A stretch of DNA of 64,000 nt from Clusia tigrina (GCA_920105625.2 OV050033.1:111809700-111873699), one strand, 5' to 3'; counted from the stretch's first letter, positions 35,819 to 50,494 are shown. Program-made: numbers and translations. The notes: generated by a model from the sequence alone, not told the origin.

Positions 35819-37385
35819 GACGCTCCAGTAAAAAGTTACAAGCATTTGTATGTTGCAAACTTTGATAGGTGTAGGACGTACCGTATAGAAGTTAGGGCCA
35901 ATTGTAGTTTTATCAGTGTTTGATTTGGGACTTAAGGGTAGCATAGCTTTGAGCGATAGCTTAAATAGACAAGAGGCTCGAGTAATTTATTGCTACAAAA
36001 TTTCAAGGTTTTATGACGCTCCAGTAAAAAGTTACAAGCATTTGTATGTTGCAAACTTTGATAGGTGCAGGTCGTATCGTATGGAAGTTAGGGTCAATTG
36101 AAGTTTTATCAGTGTTTGATTTGGGACTCAAGGGTAGCATAGCTTTCAGCGATAGCTAAAATTGACAAGAAGCTCGAATACTTTATTGTTACAAAATTTC
36201 AAGGTTTTATGACGCTCCAGTAAAAAGTTACAAGCATTTGTATGATGCAAACTTTGATAGGTGTAGGACGTACCGTATAGAAGTTAGGGCCATTTGAAGT
36301 TTTATCAGTGTTTGATTTGGGACTCAAGGGTAGCATAGCTTTGAGCGATAGCTTAAATTGACAAGAGACTCGAGTTCTTTATTGTTACAAAATTTCAAGG
36401 TTTTATGACGCTCCAGTAAAAAGTGACAAGCATTTGTATGTTGCAAACTTTGATAGGTGTAAGACGTACTGTATAGAAGTTAGGGCCATTTGAAGTTTTA
36501 TCAGTGTTTGATTTGGGACTCAAGAGTAGCATAGCTTTGAGCGATAGCTTAAATTGACAAGAGGCTCGAGTACTTTATTGCTACAAAATTTCAAGGTTTT
36601 ATGACGCTCCAGTAAAAAGTTACAAGCATTTGTATGTTGCAAACTTTGATAGGTGTAGGACGTATCGTATGGAAGTTAGGGTCAATTGAAGTTTTATCAG
36701 TGTTTGATTTGGGACTCAAGGGTAGCATTGCTTTCAGCGATAGCTAAAATTGACAAGAAGCTCGAATACTTTATTGTTAGAAAATTTCAAGGTTTTATGA
36801 CGCTCCAGTAAAAAGTTACAAGCATTTGTATGATGCAAACTTTGATAGGTGTAGGACGTACCGTATAGAAGTTAGGGCCATTTGAAGTTTTATCAGTGTT
36901 TGATTTGGGACTCAAGGGTAGCATAGCTTTGAGCGATAGCTGAAATTGACAAGAGGCTCGAGTACTTTATAGCCACAAAATTTCAAGGTTTTATGACGCT
37001 CCAGTAAAAAGTTACAAGCATTTGTATGCTGCAAACTTTGATAGGTGTAATGCGTACCGTATAGAAGTTAGGGCCATTTGAAGTTTTATCAGTGTTTGAT
37101 TTGGGAGTCAAGGGTAGCATAGCTTTGAGCGATAGCTTAAATTGACAAGAGGCTCGAGTACTTTATTGTTACAAAATTTCAAGGTTTTATGACGCTCCAG
37201 TAAAAAGTTACAAGCATTTGTATGTTACAAACTTTGATAGGTGTAGGACGTACCGTATAGAAGTTAGGGCCCTTAGAAGTTTTATCAGTGTTTGTTTGGG
37301 ACTCAAGGGTAGCATAGCTTTGAGTGATAGCCGAAATTGACAAGAGGCTCGAGTACTTTATTGTTACAAAATTTCAAGGTTTTAC
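35819..37385 (+). repeat. 8-monomer HOR unit K-L-A-B-L'-(A/H)-I-J
   Basis: 1,567 bp. The order is the same as 40,126-41,692, 4,307 bp away. C to G of the 12-monomer unit are replaced by L' and an A/H hybrid. Private base: ttgttagaaaatttc at about 36,775. Confidence 0.85.
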
Positions 37386-40125
37386 GACGCTCCAGTAAAA
37401 AGTTACAAGCATTTGTATGTTGCAAACTTTGATAGGTGTAGGACGTACCGTATAGAAGTTAGGGCCATTTGTAGTTTTATCAGCGTTTGATTTGGGACTC
37501 AAGGGTAGCATAGCTTTGAGCGATAGCTTAAATAGACAAGAGGCTCGAGTAATTTATTGCTACAAAATTTCAAGGTTTTATGACGCTCCAGTAAAAAGTT
37601 ACAAGCATTTGTATATTGCAAACTTTGATAGGTGCAGGACGTATCGTATGGAACTTAGGGTCAATTGAAGTTTTATCAGTGTTTGATTTGGGACTCAAGG
37701 GTAGCATAGCTTTCAGCGATAGCTAAAATTGACAAGAAGCTCGAATACTTTATTGTTACAAAATTTCAAGGTTTTATGACGCTCCAGTAAAAAGTTACAA
37801 GCATTTGTATGATGCAAACTTTGATAGGTGTAGGACGTACCGTATAGAAGTTAGGGCCATTTGAAGTTTTATCAGTGTTTGATTTGGGACTCAAGGGTAG
37901 CATAGCTTTGAGCGATAGCTTAAATTGACAAGAGACTCGAGTTCTTTATTGTTACAAAATTTCAAGGTTTTATGACGCTCCAGTAAAAAGTGACAAGCAT
38001 TTGTATGTTGCAAACTTTGATAGGTGTAAGACGTACTGTATAGAAGTTAGGGCCATTTGAAGTTTTATCAGTGTTTGATTTGGGACTCAAGAGTAGCATA
38101 GCTTTGAGCGATAGCTGAAATTGACAAGAGGCTCGAGTACTTTATTGTTACAAAATTTCAAGGTTTTATGACGCTCCAGTAAAAAGTTACAAGCATTTGT
38201 ATGTTGCAAACTTTGATAGGTGTAGGGCGTACCGTATAGAAGTTATTGCCATTTGTAGTTTTATCAGTGTTTGATTTGGGACTCAAGGGTAGCATAGGTT
38301 TGAGCGATAGCTTAAATTGACAAGAGGCTCGAGTACTTTATTGTTACAAAATTTCAAGGTTTTATGACGCTCCAGTAAAAAGTTACAAGCATTTGTATGT
38401 TGCAAACTTTGATAGGTGTAAGACGTACCGTATAGAAGTTAGGGCCCTTTGAAATTTTATCAGTGTTTGTTTGGGACTCAAGGGTAGCATAGCTTTGAGC
38501 GATAGCTTAAATTGGCAAGAGGCTCGAGTACTTTATTGTTACAAAATTTCAAGGTTTTATGACGCTCCAGTAAAAAGTTACAAGCATTTGTATGTTGCAA
38601 ACTTTGATAGGTGTAGGACGTACTGTATAGAAGTTAGGGCCATTTGAAGTTTTATCAGTGTTTGATTTGGGACTCAAGGGTAGCATAGCTTTGAGCGATA
38701 GCTTAAATTGACAAGAGGCTCGAGTACTTTATTGTTACAAAATGTCAATTTTGTATGACGCTCCAGTAATAACTTACAAGCATTTGTGTGTTGCAAACTT
38801 TGATAGGTGTAGGATGCACCGTATAGAAGTTAGGGCCATTTGAAGTTTTATCAGTGTTTAATTTGGGACTCAAGGGTAGCATAGCTTTGAGCGATAGCTT
38901 AAATAGACAAGAGGCTCGAGTAATTTATTGTTACAAAATTACAAGGTTTTATGACGCTCCAGTAAAAAGTTACAAGCATTTGTATGTTGCAAACTTTGAT
39001 AGGTGTCGGACGTATCGTATAGAAGTTAGGGCCAATTGAAGTTTTATCAGTGTTTGATTTGGGACTCAAGGGTAACATAGCTTTGAGCGATAGCTTAAAT
39101 TGACAAGAGGCTCGAGTGCTTTATTGTTACAAAATTTCAATGTTTTATGACGCTCCAGTAAAAAGTTACAAGCATTTGTATGTTACAAACTTTGATAGGT
39201 GTAGGACGTACCGTATAGAAGTTAGGGCCATTTGAAGTTTTATCAGTGTTTGATTTGGGACTCAAGGGTAGCATAGCTTTGAGCGATAGCTGAAATTGAC
39301 AAGATGCTCGAGTACTTTATAGCCACAAAATTTCAAGGTTTTATGACGCTCCAGTAAAAAGTTACAAGATTTGTATGCTGCAAACTTTGATAGGTGTAAT
39401 GCGTACCGTATAGAAGTTAGGGCCATTTGAAGTTTTATCAGTGTTTGATTTGGGAGTCAAGGGTAGCATAGCTTTGAGCGATAGCTTAAATTGACAAGAG
39501 GCTCGAGTACTTTATTGTTACAAAATTTCAAGGTTTTATGACGCTCCAGTAAAAAGTTACAAGCATTTGTATGATGCAAACTTTGATAGGTGTAGGACGT
39601 ACCGTATAGAAGTTAGGGCCATTTGAAGTTTTATCAGTGTTTGATTTGGGACTCAAGGGTAGCATAGCTTTGAGCGATAGCTGAAATTGACAAGATGCTC
39701 GAGTACTTTATAGCCACAAAATTTCAAGGTTTTATGACGCTCCAGTAAAAAGTTACAAGATTTGTATGCTGCAAACTTTGATAGGTGTAATGCGTACCGT
39801 ATAGAAGTTAGTGCCATTTGAAGTTTTATCAGTGTTTGATTTGGGAGTCAAGGGTAGCATAGCTTTGAGCGATAGCTTAAATTGACAAGAGGCTCGAGTA
39901 CTTTATTGTTACAAAATTTCAAGGTTTTATGACGCTCCAGTAAAAAGTTACAAGCATTTGTATGTTACAAACTTTGATAGGTGTAGGACGTACCGTATAG
40001 AAGTTAGGGCCCTTAGAAGTTTTATCAGTGTTTGTTTGGGACTCAAGGGTAGCATAGCTTTGAGTGATAGCCGAAATTGACAAGAGGCTCGAGTACTTTA
40101 TTGTTACAAAATTTCAAGGTTTTAC
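37386..40125 (+). repeat. 14-monomer HOR unit
   Basis: 2,740 bp: K-L-A-B-C-D-E-F-G, a J-like/H hybrid (atgttacaaac near 39,180, then gatgctcgag and tatagccac near 39,305-39,325), I, A/H, I, J. K carries cagcgtttg, so the usual GTG at this point is lost. The K-to-G part matches 41,693 onward at an offset of 4,307 bp. Confidence 0.84.
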
Positions 40126-41692
40126 GACGCTCCAGTAAAAAGTTACAAGCATTTGTATGTTGCAAACTTTGATAGGTGTAGGACGTACCGTATAGAAGTT
40201 AGGGCCATTTGTAGTTTTATCAGTGTTTGATTTGGGACTCAAGGGTAGCATAGCTTTGAGCGATAGCTTAAATAGACAAGAGGCTCGAGTAATTTATTGC
40301 TACAAAATTTCAAGGTTTTATGACGCTCCAGTAAAAAGTTACAAGCATTTGTATATTGCAAACTTTGATAGGTGCAGGTCGTATCGTATGGAAGTTAGGG
40401 TCAATTGAAGTTTTATCAGTGTTTGATTTGGGTCTCAAGGGTAGCATAGCTTTCTGCGATAGCTAAAATTGACAAGAAGCTCGAATACTTTATTGTTACA
40501 AAATTTCAAGGTTTTATGACGCTCCAGTAAAAAGTTACAAGCATTTGTATGATGCAAACTTTGATAGGTGTAGGACGTACCGTATAGAAGTTAGGGCCAT
40601 TTGAAGTTTTATCAGTGTTTGATTTGGGACTCAAGGGTAGCATAGCTTTGAGCGATAGCTTAAATTGACAAGAGACTCGAGTTCTTTATTGTTACAAAAT
40701 TTCAAGGTTTTATGACGCTCCAGTAAAAAGTGACAAGCATTTGTATGTTGCAAACTTTGATAGGTGTAAGACGTACTGTATAGAAGATAGGGCCATTTGA
40801 AGTTTTATCAGTGTTTGATTTGGGACTCAAGAGTAGCATAGCTTTGAGCGATAGCTGAAATTGACAAGAGGCTCGAGTACTTTATTGCTACAAAATTTCA
40901 AGGTTTTATGACGCTCCAGTAAAAAGTTACAAGCATTTGTATGTTGCAAACTTTGATAGGTGTAGGACGTATCGTATGGAAGTTAGGGTCAATTGAAGTT
41001 TTATCAGTGTTTGATTTGGGACTCAAGGGTAGCATAGCTTTCAGCGATAGCTAAAATTGACAAGAAGCTCGAATACTTTATTGTTACAAAATTTCAAGGT
41101 TTTATGACGCTCCAGTAAAAAGTTACAAGCATTTGTATGATGCAAACTTTGATAGGTGTAGGACGTACCGTATAGAAGTTAGGGCCATTTGAAGTTTTAT
41201 CAGTGTTTGATTTGGGACTCAAGGGTAGCATAGCTTTGAGCGATAACTGAAATTGACAAGAGGCTCGAGTACTTTATAGCCACAAAATTTCAAGGTTTTA
41301 TGACGCTCCAGTAAAAAGTTACAAGCATTTGTATGCTGCAAACTTTGATAGGTGTAATGCGTACCGTATAGAAGTTAGGGCCATTTGAAGTTTTATCAGT
41401 GTTTGATTTGGGAGTCAAGGGTAGCATAGCTTTGAGCGATAGCTTAAATTGACAAGAGGCTCGAGTACTTTATTGTTACAAAATTTCAAGGTTTTATGAC
41501 GCTCCAGTAAAAAGTTACAAGCATTTGTATGTTACAAACTTTGATAGGTGTAGGACGTACCGTATAGAAGTTAGGGCCCTTAGAAGTTTTATCAGTGTTT
41601 GTTTGGGACTCAAGGGTAGCATAGCTTTGAGTGATAGCCGAAATTGACAAGAGGCTCGAGTACTTTATTGTTACAAAATTTCAAGGTTTTAC
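40126..41692 (+). repeat. 8-monomer HOR unit K-L-A-B-L'-(A/H)-I-J
   Basis: 1,567 bp. Second copy of the 8-monomer form at 35,819. Private changes are ttgggtctcaagg and tttctgcgatag near 40,430-40,460, and gaagatagggcc near 40,785. Confidence 0.85.
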
Positions 41693-44041
41693 GACGCTCC
41701 AGTAAAAAGTTACAAGCATTTGTATGTTGCAAACTTTAATAGGTGTAGGACGTACCGTATAGAAGTTAGGGCCATTTGTAGTTTTATCAGTGTTTGATTT
41801 GGGACTCAAGGGTAGCATAGCTTTGAGCGATAGCTTAAATAGACAAGAGGCTCGAGTAATTTATTGCTACAAAATTTCAAGGTTTTATGACGCTCCAGTA
41901 AAAAGTTACAAGCATTTGTATGTTGCAAACTTAGATAGGTGCAGGACGTATCGTATGGAACTTAGGGTCAATTGAAGTTTTATCAGTGTTTGATTTGGGA
42001 CTCAAGGGTAGCATAGCTTTCAGCGATAGCTAAAATTGACAAGAAGCTCGAATACTTTATTGTTACAAAATTTCAAGGATTTATGACGCTCCAGTAAAAA
42101 GTTACAAGCATTTGTATGATGCAAACTTTGATAGGTGTAGGACGTACCGTATAGAAGTTAGGGCCATTTGAAGTTTTATCAGTGTTTGATTTGGGACTCA
42201 AGGGTAGCATAGCTTTGAGCGATAGCTTAAATTGACAAGAGACTCGAGTTCTTTATTGTTACAAAATTTCAAGGTTTTATGACGCTCCAGTAAAAAGTGT
42301 CAAGCATTTGTATGTTGCAAACTTTGATAGGTGTAAGACGTACTGTATAGAAGTTAGGGCCATTTGAAGTTTTATCAGTGTTTGATTTGGGACTCAAGAG
42401 TAGCATAGCTTTGAGCGATAGCTGAAATTGACAAGAGGCTCGAGTACTTTATTGTTACAAAATTTCAAGGTTTTATGACGCTCCAGTAAAAAGTTACAAG
42501 CATTTGTATGTTGCAAACTTTGATAGGTGTAGGGCGTACCGTATAGAAGTTAGGGCCATTTGTAGTTTTATCAGTGTTTGATTTGGGACTCAAGGGTAGC
42601 ATAGGTTTGAGCGATAGCTTAAATTGACAAGAGGCTCGAGTACTTTATTGTTACAAAATTTCAAGGTTTTATGACGCTCCAGTAAAAAGTTACAAGCATT
42701 TGTATGTTGCAAACTTTGATAGGTGTAAGACGTACCGTATAGAAGTTAGGGCCCTTTGAAGTTTTAGCAGTGTTTGTTTGGGACTCAAGGGTAGCATAGC
42801 TTTGAGCGATAGCTTAAATTGGCAAGAGGCTCGAGTACTTTATTGTTACAAAATTTCAAGGTTTTATGACGCTCCAGTAAAAAGTTACAAGCATTTGTAT
42901 GTTGCAAACTTTGATAGGTGTAGGACGTACTGTATAGAAGTTAGGGCCATTTGAAGTTTTATCAGTGTTTGATTTGGGACTCAAGGGTAGCATAGCTTTG
43001 AGCGATAGCTTAAATTGACAAGAGGCTCGAGTACTTTATTATTACAAAATTTCAATTTTGTATGACGCTCCAGTAATAACTTACAAGCATTTGTGTGTTG
43101 CAAACTTTGATAGGTGTAGGATGCACCGTATAGAAGTTAGGGCCATTTGAAGTTTTATCAGTGTTTAATTTGGGACTCAAGGGTAGCATAGCTTTGAGCG
43201 ATAGCTTAAATAGACAAGAGGCTCGAGTAATTTATTGTTACAAAATTACAAGGTTTTATGACGCTCCAGTAAAAAGTTACAAGCATTTGTATGTTGCAAA
43301 CTTTGATAGGTGTCGGACGTATCGTATAGAAGTTAGGGCCAATTGAAGTTTTATCAGTGTTTGATTTGGGACTCAAGGGTAACATAGCTTTGAGCGATAG
43401 CTTAAATTGACAAGAGGCTCGAGTGCTTTATTGTTACAAAATTTCAATGTTTTATGACGCTCCAGTAAAAAGTTACAAGCATTTGTATGTTGCAAACTTT
43501 GATAGGTGTAGAACGTACCGTATAGAAGTTAGCGCCCTTTGAAGTTTTATCAGTGTTTGATTTGGGACTCAAGGGTAGCATAGCTTTGAGCGATAGCTGA
43601 AGTTGACAAGATGCTCGAGTACTTTATAGCCACAAAATTTCAAGGTTTTATGACGCTCCAGTAAAAAGTTACAAGATTTGTATGCTGCAAACTTTGATAG
43701 GTGTAATGCGTACCGTATAGAAGTTAGGGCCATTTGAAGTTTTATCAGTGTTTGATTTGGGAGTCAAGGGTAGCATAGCTTTGAGCGATAGCTTAAATTG
43801 ACAAGAGGCTCGAGTACTTTATTGTTACAAAATTTCAAGGTTTTATGACGCTCCAGTAAAAAGTTACAAGCATTTGTATGTTACAAACTTTGATAGGTGT
43901 AGGACGTACCGTATAGAAGTTAGGGCCCTTAGAAGTTTTATCAGTGTTTGTTTGGGACTCAAGGGTAGCATAGCGTTGAGTGATAGCCGAAATTGACAAG
44001 AGGCTCGAGTACTTTATTGTTACAAAATTTCAAGGTTTTAC
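41693..44041 (+). repeat. Complete 12-monomer HOR unit K-L-A-B-C-D-E-F-G-H-I-J
   Basis: 2,349 bp, the only unit in the window with all twelve types present and unfused, so I use it as the reference HOR. Its E-F border has the tell-tale caattttgtatgacg and cagtaataac near 43,053-43,080. G has gtgtcggacg at about 43,310. H has gtagaacg at about 43,507 and tatagccac at about 43,625. Neighbouring units differ from it by loss, gain or fusion of whole monomers. Confidence 0.87.
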
Positions 44042-47000
44042 GACGCTCCAGTAAAAAGTTACAAGCATTTGTATGTTGCAAACTTTGATAGGTGTAGGAC
44101 GTACCGTATAGAAGTTAGGGCCATTTGTAGTTTTATCAGTGTTTGATTTGGGACTCAAGGGTAGCATAGCTTTGAGCGATAGCTTAAATAGACAAGAGGC
44201 TCGAGTAATTTATTGCTACAAAATTTCAAGGTTTTATGACGCTCCAGTAAAAAGTTACAAGCATTTGTATGTTGCAAACTTTGATAGGTGCAGGTCGTAT
44301 CGTATGGAAGTTAGGGTCAATTGAAGTTTTATCAGTGTTTGATTTGGGACTCAAGGGTAGCATAGCTTTCAGCGATAGCTAAAATTGACAAGAACCTCGA
44401 ATACTTTATTGTTACAAAATTTCAAGGTTTTATGACGCTCCAGTAAAAAGTTACAAGCATTTGTATGATGCAAACTTTGATAGGTGTAGGACGTACCGTA
44501 TAGAAGTTAGGGCCATTTGAAGTTTTATCAGTGTTTGATTTGGGACTCAAGGGTAGCATAGCTTTGAGCGATAGCTTAAATTGACAAGAGACTCGAGTTC
44601 TTTATTGTTACAAAATTTCAAGGTTTTATGACGCTCCAGTAAAAAGTGACAAGCATTTGTATGTTGCAAACTTTGATAGGTGTAAGACGTACTGTATAGA
44701 AGTTAGGGCCATTTGAAGTTTTATCAGTGTTTGATTTGGGACTCAAGAGTAGCATAGCTTTGAGCGATAGCTGAAATTGACAAGAGGCTCGAGTACTTTA
44801 TTGCTACAAAATTTCAAGGTTTTATGACGCTCCAGTAAAAAGTTACAAGCATTTGTATGTTGCAAACTTTGATAGGTGTAGGACGTATCGTATAGAAGTT
44901 AGGGTCAATTTAAGTTTTATCAGTGTTTGATTTGGGACTCAAGGGTAGCATAGATTTCAGCGATAGCTTAAATTGACAAGAAGCTCGAGTACTTTATTGT
45001 TACAAAATTTCAAGGTTTTATGACGCTCCAGTAAAAAGTTACAAGCATTTGTATGATGCAAACTTTGGTAGGTGTAGGACGTATCGTATAGAAGCTAGGG
45101 TCAATTGAAGTTTTATCAGTGTTTGTTTGGGACTCAAGGGTAGCATAGCTTTGAGTGATAGCCGAAATTGACAAGAGGCTCGAGTACTTTATTGTTACAA
45201 AATTTCAAGGTTTTACGACGCTCCAGTAAAAAGTTACAAGCATTTGTATGTTGCAAACTTTGATAGGTGTAGGATCCACCGTATAGATTTTAGGGCCATT
45301 TGAAGTTTTATCAGTGTTTGATTTGGGACTCAAGGGTAGCATAGCTTTGAGCGATAGCTTAAATAGACAAGAGGCTCGAGTAATTTATTGCTACAAAATT
45401 TCAAGGTTTTATGACGCTCCAGTAAAAAGTTACAAGCATTTGTATGTTGCAAACTTTGATAGGTGTAGGACGTACCGTATAGAAGTTAGGGCCATTAGAA
45501 GTTTTATCAGTGTTTGTTTGGGACTCAAGGGTAGCATAGCTTTGAGTGATAGCCGAAATTGACAAGAGGCTCGAGTACTTTATTGTTACAAAATTTCAAG
45601 GTTTTACGACGCTCCAGTAAAAAGTTACAAGCATTTGTATGTTGCAAACTTTGATAGGTGTAGGATCCACCGTATAGATTTTAGGGCCATTTGAAGTTTT
45701 ATCAGTGTTTGATTTGGGACTCAAGGGTCGCATAGCTTTGAGCGATAGCTTAAATATACAAGAGGCTCGAGTAATTTATTGCTACAAAATTTCAAGGTTT
45801 TATGACGCTCCAGTAAAAAGTTACAAGCATTTGTATGTTGCAAACTTTGATAGGTGTAGGACGTATCGTATAGAAGTTAGGGTCAATTGAAGTTTTATCA
45901 GTGTTTGATTTGGGACTCAAGGGTAGCATAGCTTTCAGCGATAGCTTAAATTGACAAGAAGCTCGAGTACTTTATTGTTACAAAATTTCAAGGTTTTATG
46001 ACGCTCCAGTAAAAAGTTACAAGCATTTGTATGATGCAAACTTTGATAGGTGTAGGACGTACCGTATAGAAGTTAGGGCCATTTGAAGTTTTATCAGTGT
46101 TTGATTTGGGAGTCAAGGGTAGCATAGCTTTGAGCGATAGCTTAAATTGACAAGAGGCTCGAGTACTTTATTGTTACAAAATTTCAAGGTTTTATGACGC
46201 TCCCGTAAAAAGTTACAAGCATTTGTATGTTGCAAACTTTGATAGGTGTAGGACGTACCGTATAGAAGTTAGGGCCATTAGAAGTTTTATCAGTGTTTGT
46301 TTGGGACTCAAGGGTAGCATAGCTTTGAGTGATAGCCGAAATTGACAAGAGGCTCGAGTACTTTATTGTTACAAAATTTCAAGGTTTTACGACGCTCCAG
46401 TAAAAAGTTACCAGCATTTGTATGTTGCAAACTTTGATAGGTGTAGGACGTACCGTATAGAAGTTAGGGCCATTTGAAGTTTTATCAGTGTTTGATGTAG
46501 AACTCAAGGGAAGCATAGCTTTGAGCGATAGCTAAAATTGACAAGAAGCTCGACTACTTTATTGTAACAAAATTTCAAGGTTTTATGACGCTCCAGTAAA
46601 AAGTTGCAAGCGTTTGTATGTTGCAAACATTGATAGGTGTAGGACGTACCGTATAAAAGTTAGGGCCATTAGAAGTTTTATCAGTGTTTGTTTGGGACTC
46701 AAGGGTAGCATAGCTTTCAGCGATAGCTTAAATTGACAAGAAGCTCGAGTACTTTATTGTTACAAAATTTCAAGGTTTTATGACGCTCCAGTAAAAAGTT
46801 ACAAGCATTTGTATGATGCAAACTTTGATAGGTGTAGGACGTACCGTATAGAAGTTAGGGCCATTTGAAGTTTTATCAGTGTTTGATTTGGGAGTCAAGG
46901 GTAGCATAGCTTTGAGCGATAGCTTAAATTGACAAGAGGCTCGAGTACTTTATTGTTACAAAATTTCAAGGTTTTATGACGCTCCCGTAAAAAGTTACAA

Positions 47001-50000
47001 GCATTTGTATGTTGCAAACTTTGATAGGTGTAGGACGTATCGTATAGAAGTTAGGGTCAATTTAAGTTTTATCAGTGTTTGATTTGGGACTCAAGGGTAG
47101 CATAGATTTCAGCGATAGCTTAAATTGACAAGAAGCTCGAGTACTTTATTGTTACAAAATTTCAAGGTTTTATGACGCTCCAGTAAAAAGTTACAAGCAT
47201 TTGTATGATGCAAACTTTGATAGGTGTAGGACGTATCGTATAGAAGCTAGGGTCAATTGAAGTTTTATCAGTGTTTGTTTGGGACTCAAGGGTAGCATAG
47301 CTTTGAGTGATAGCCGAAATTGACAAGAGGCTCGAGTACTTTATTGTTACAAAATTTCAAGGTTTTACGACGCTCCAGTAAAAAGTTACAAGCATTTGTA
47401 TGTTGCAAACTTTGATAGGTGTAGGATCCACCGTATAGATTTTAGGGCCATTTGAAGTTTTATCAGTGTTTGATTTGGGACTCAAGGGTAGCATAGCTTT
47501 GAGCGATAGCTTAAATAGACAAGAGGCTCGAGTAATTTATTGCTACAAAATTTCAAGGTTTTATGACGCTCCAGTAAAAAGTTACAAGCATTTGTATGTT
47601 GCAAACTTTGATAGGTGTAGGACGTACCGTATAGAAGTTAGGGCCATTAGAAGTTTTATCAGTGTTTGTTTGGGACTCAAGGGTAGCATAGCTTTGAGTG
47701 ATAGCCGAAATTGACAAGAGGCTCGAGTACTTTATTGTTACAAAATTTCAAGGTTTTACGACGCTCCAGTAAAAAGTTACAAGCATTTGTATGTTGCAAA
47801 CTTTGATAGGTGTAGGATCCACCGTATAGATTTTAGGGCCATTTGAAGTTTTATCAGTGTTTGATTTGGGACTCAAGGGTAGCATAGCTTTGAGCGATAG
47901 CTTAAATATACAAGAGGCTCGAGTAATTTATTGCTACAAAATTTCAAGGTTTTATGACGCTCCAGTAAAAAGTTACAAGCATTTGTATGTTGCAAACTTT
48001 GATAGGTGTAGGACGTATCGTATAGAAGCTAGGGTCAATTGAAGTTTTATCAGTGTTTGATTTGGGACTCAAGGGTAGCATAGCTTTCAGCGATAGCTTA
48101 AATTGACAAGAAGCTCGAGTACTTTATTGTTACAAAATTTCAAGGTTTTATGACGCTCCAGTAAAAAGTTACAAGCAATTGTTAGATGCAAACTTTGATA
48201 GGTGTAGGACGTACCGTATAGATTTTAGGGCCATTTGAAGTTTTATCAGTGTTTGATTTGGGACTCAAGGGTAGCATAGCTTTGAGCGATAGCTTAAATA
48301 GACAAGAGGCTCGAGTAATTTATTGCTACAAAATTTCAAGGTTTTATGACGCTCCAGTAAAAAGTTACAAGCATTTGTATGTTGCAAACTTTGATAGGTG
48401 TAGGACGTACCGTATAGAAGTTAGGGCCATTAGAAGTTTTATCAGTGTTTGTTTGGGACTCAAGGGTAGCATAGCTTTGAGTGATAGCCGAAATTGACAA
48501 GAGGCTCGAGTACTTTATTGTTACAAAATTTCAAGGTTTTACGACGCTCCAGTAAAAAGTTACAAGCATTTGTATGTTGCAAACTTTGATAGGTGTAGGA
48601 TCCACCGTATAGATTTTAGGGCCATTTGAAGTTTTATCAGTGTTTGATTTGGGACTCAAGGGTAGCATAGCTTTGAGCGATAGCTTAAATATACAAGAGG
48701 CTCGAGTAATTTATTGCTACAAAATTTCAAGGTTTTATGACGCTCCAGTAAAAAGTTACAAGCATTTGTATGTTGCAAACTTAGATAGGTGTAGGACGTA
48801 CCGTATAGAAGTTAGGGCCATTAGAAGTTTTATCAGTGTTTGTTTGGGACTCAAGGGTAGCATAGCTTTGAGTGATAGCCGAAATTGACAAGAGGCTCGA
48901 GTACTTTATTGTTACAAAATTTCAAGGTTTTACGACGCTCCAGTAAAAAGTTACCAGCATTTGTATGTTGCAAACTTTGATAGGTGTAGGACGTACCGTA
49001 TAGAAGTTAGGGCCATTTGAAGTTTTATCAGTGTTTGATGTAGAACTCAAGGGAAGCATAGCTTTGAGCGATAGCTAAAATTGACAAGAAGCTCGACTAC
49101 TTTATTGTAACAAAATTTCAAGGTTTTATGACGCTCCAGTAAAAAGTTGCAAGCGTTTGTATGTTGCAAACATTGATAGGTGTAGGACGTACCGTATAAA
49201 AGTTAGGGCCATTAGAAGTTTTATCAGTGTTTGTTTGGGACTCAAGGGTAGCATAGCTTTGAGTGATAGCTTAAATTGACAAGAAGCTCGAGTACTTTAT
49301 TGTTACAAAATTTCAAGGTTTTATGACGCTCCAGTAAAAAGTTACAAGCATTTGTATGATGCAAACTTTGATAGGTGTAGGATGCACCGTATAGATTTTA
49401 GGGCCATTTGAAGTTTTATCAGTGTTTGATTTGGGACTCAAGGGTAGCATAGCTTTGAGCGATAGCTTAAATAGACAAGAGACTCGAGCAATTTATTGCT
49501 AAAAAATTTCAAGGTTTTATGACGCTCCAGTAAAAAGTTACAAGCATTTGTATGTTGCAAACTTTGATAGGTGTAGGACGTATCGTATAGAAGTTAGGGT
49601 CAATTGAAGTTTTATCAGTGTTTGATTTGGGACTCAAGGGTAGCATAGCTTTCAGCGATAGCTAAAATTGACAAGAAGCTCGAGTACTTTATTACAAAAT
49701 TTCAAGGTTTTATGACGCTCCAGTAAAAAGTTGCAAGCGTTTGTATGTTGCAAACATTGATAGGTGTAGGACGTACCGTATAAAAGTTAGGGCCATTTGA
49801 AGTTTTATCAGTGTTTGATTTGGGACTAAAGGGTAGCATAGCTTTGAGCGATAGCTTAAATTGACAAAAGGTTCGAGTACTTTATTGTTAAAAAATTTCA
49901 AGGTTCTATGACGCTCCAGTAAAAAGTTACAGGCATTTGTATGTTGCAAACTTAATAGGTGTAGGACGTACCGTATAGAAGTTAGGGCCATTTGAAGTTT

Positions 50001-50494
50001 TATCAGTGTTTGATTTGGGACTCAAGGGTAGCATAGCTTTGAGCGATAGCTGAAATTGACAAGATGCTCGAGTACTTTATAGCCACAAAATTTCAAGGTT
50101 TTATGACGCTCCAGTAAAAAGTTACAAGATTTGTATGCTGCAAACTTTGATAGGTGTAATGCGTACCGTATAGAAGTTAGGGCCATTTGAAGTTTTATCA
50201 GTGTTTGATTTGGGAGTCAAGGGTAGCATAGCTTTGAGCGATAGCTTAAATTGACAAGAGGCTCGAGTACTTTATTGTTACAAAATTTCAAGGTTTTATG
50301 ACGCTCCAGTAAAAAGTTACAAGCATTTGTATGTTACAAACTTTGATAGGTGTAGGACGTACCGTATAGAAGTTAGGGCCCTTAGAAGTTTTATCAGTGT
50401 TTGTTTGGGACTCAAGGGTAGCATAGCTTTGAGTGATAGCCGAAATTGACAAGAGGCTCGAGTACTTTATTGTTACAAAATTTCAAGGTTTTAC
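44042..50494 (+). repeat. 33-monomer unit with internally re-duplicated cassette
   Basis: 6,453 bp: K-L-A-B-M-N-O-P-O'-L''-Q'-R-S-T-Q'-(R/M)-N-O-P-O'-L''-O*-P-O'-P-S-T-U-V-W-(X/H)-I-J. The M-to-Q' run is repeated at an offset of 2,152 bp (about 44,880 against 47,032), with the R/M hybrid at about 46,984-47,040. O-P-O' is repeated again at 783 bp. L'' has tatcgtatag, ggtcaattg, tttcagcg and agcttaaattg. Near 48,176 the string gcaattgttagatgc is private to this copy. Confidence 0.82.
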
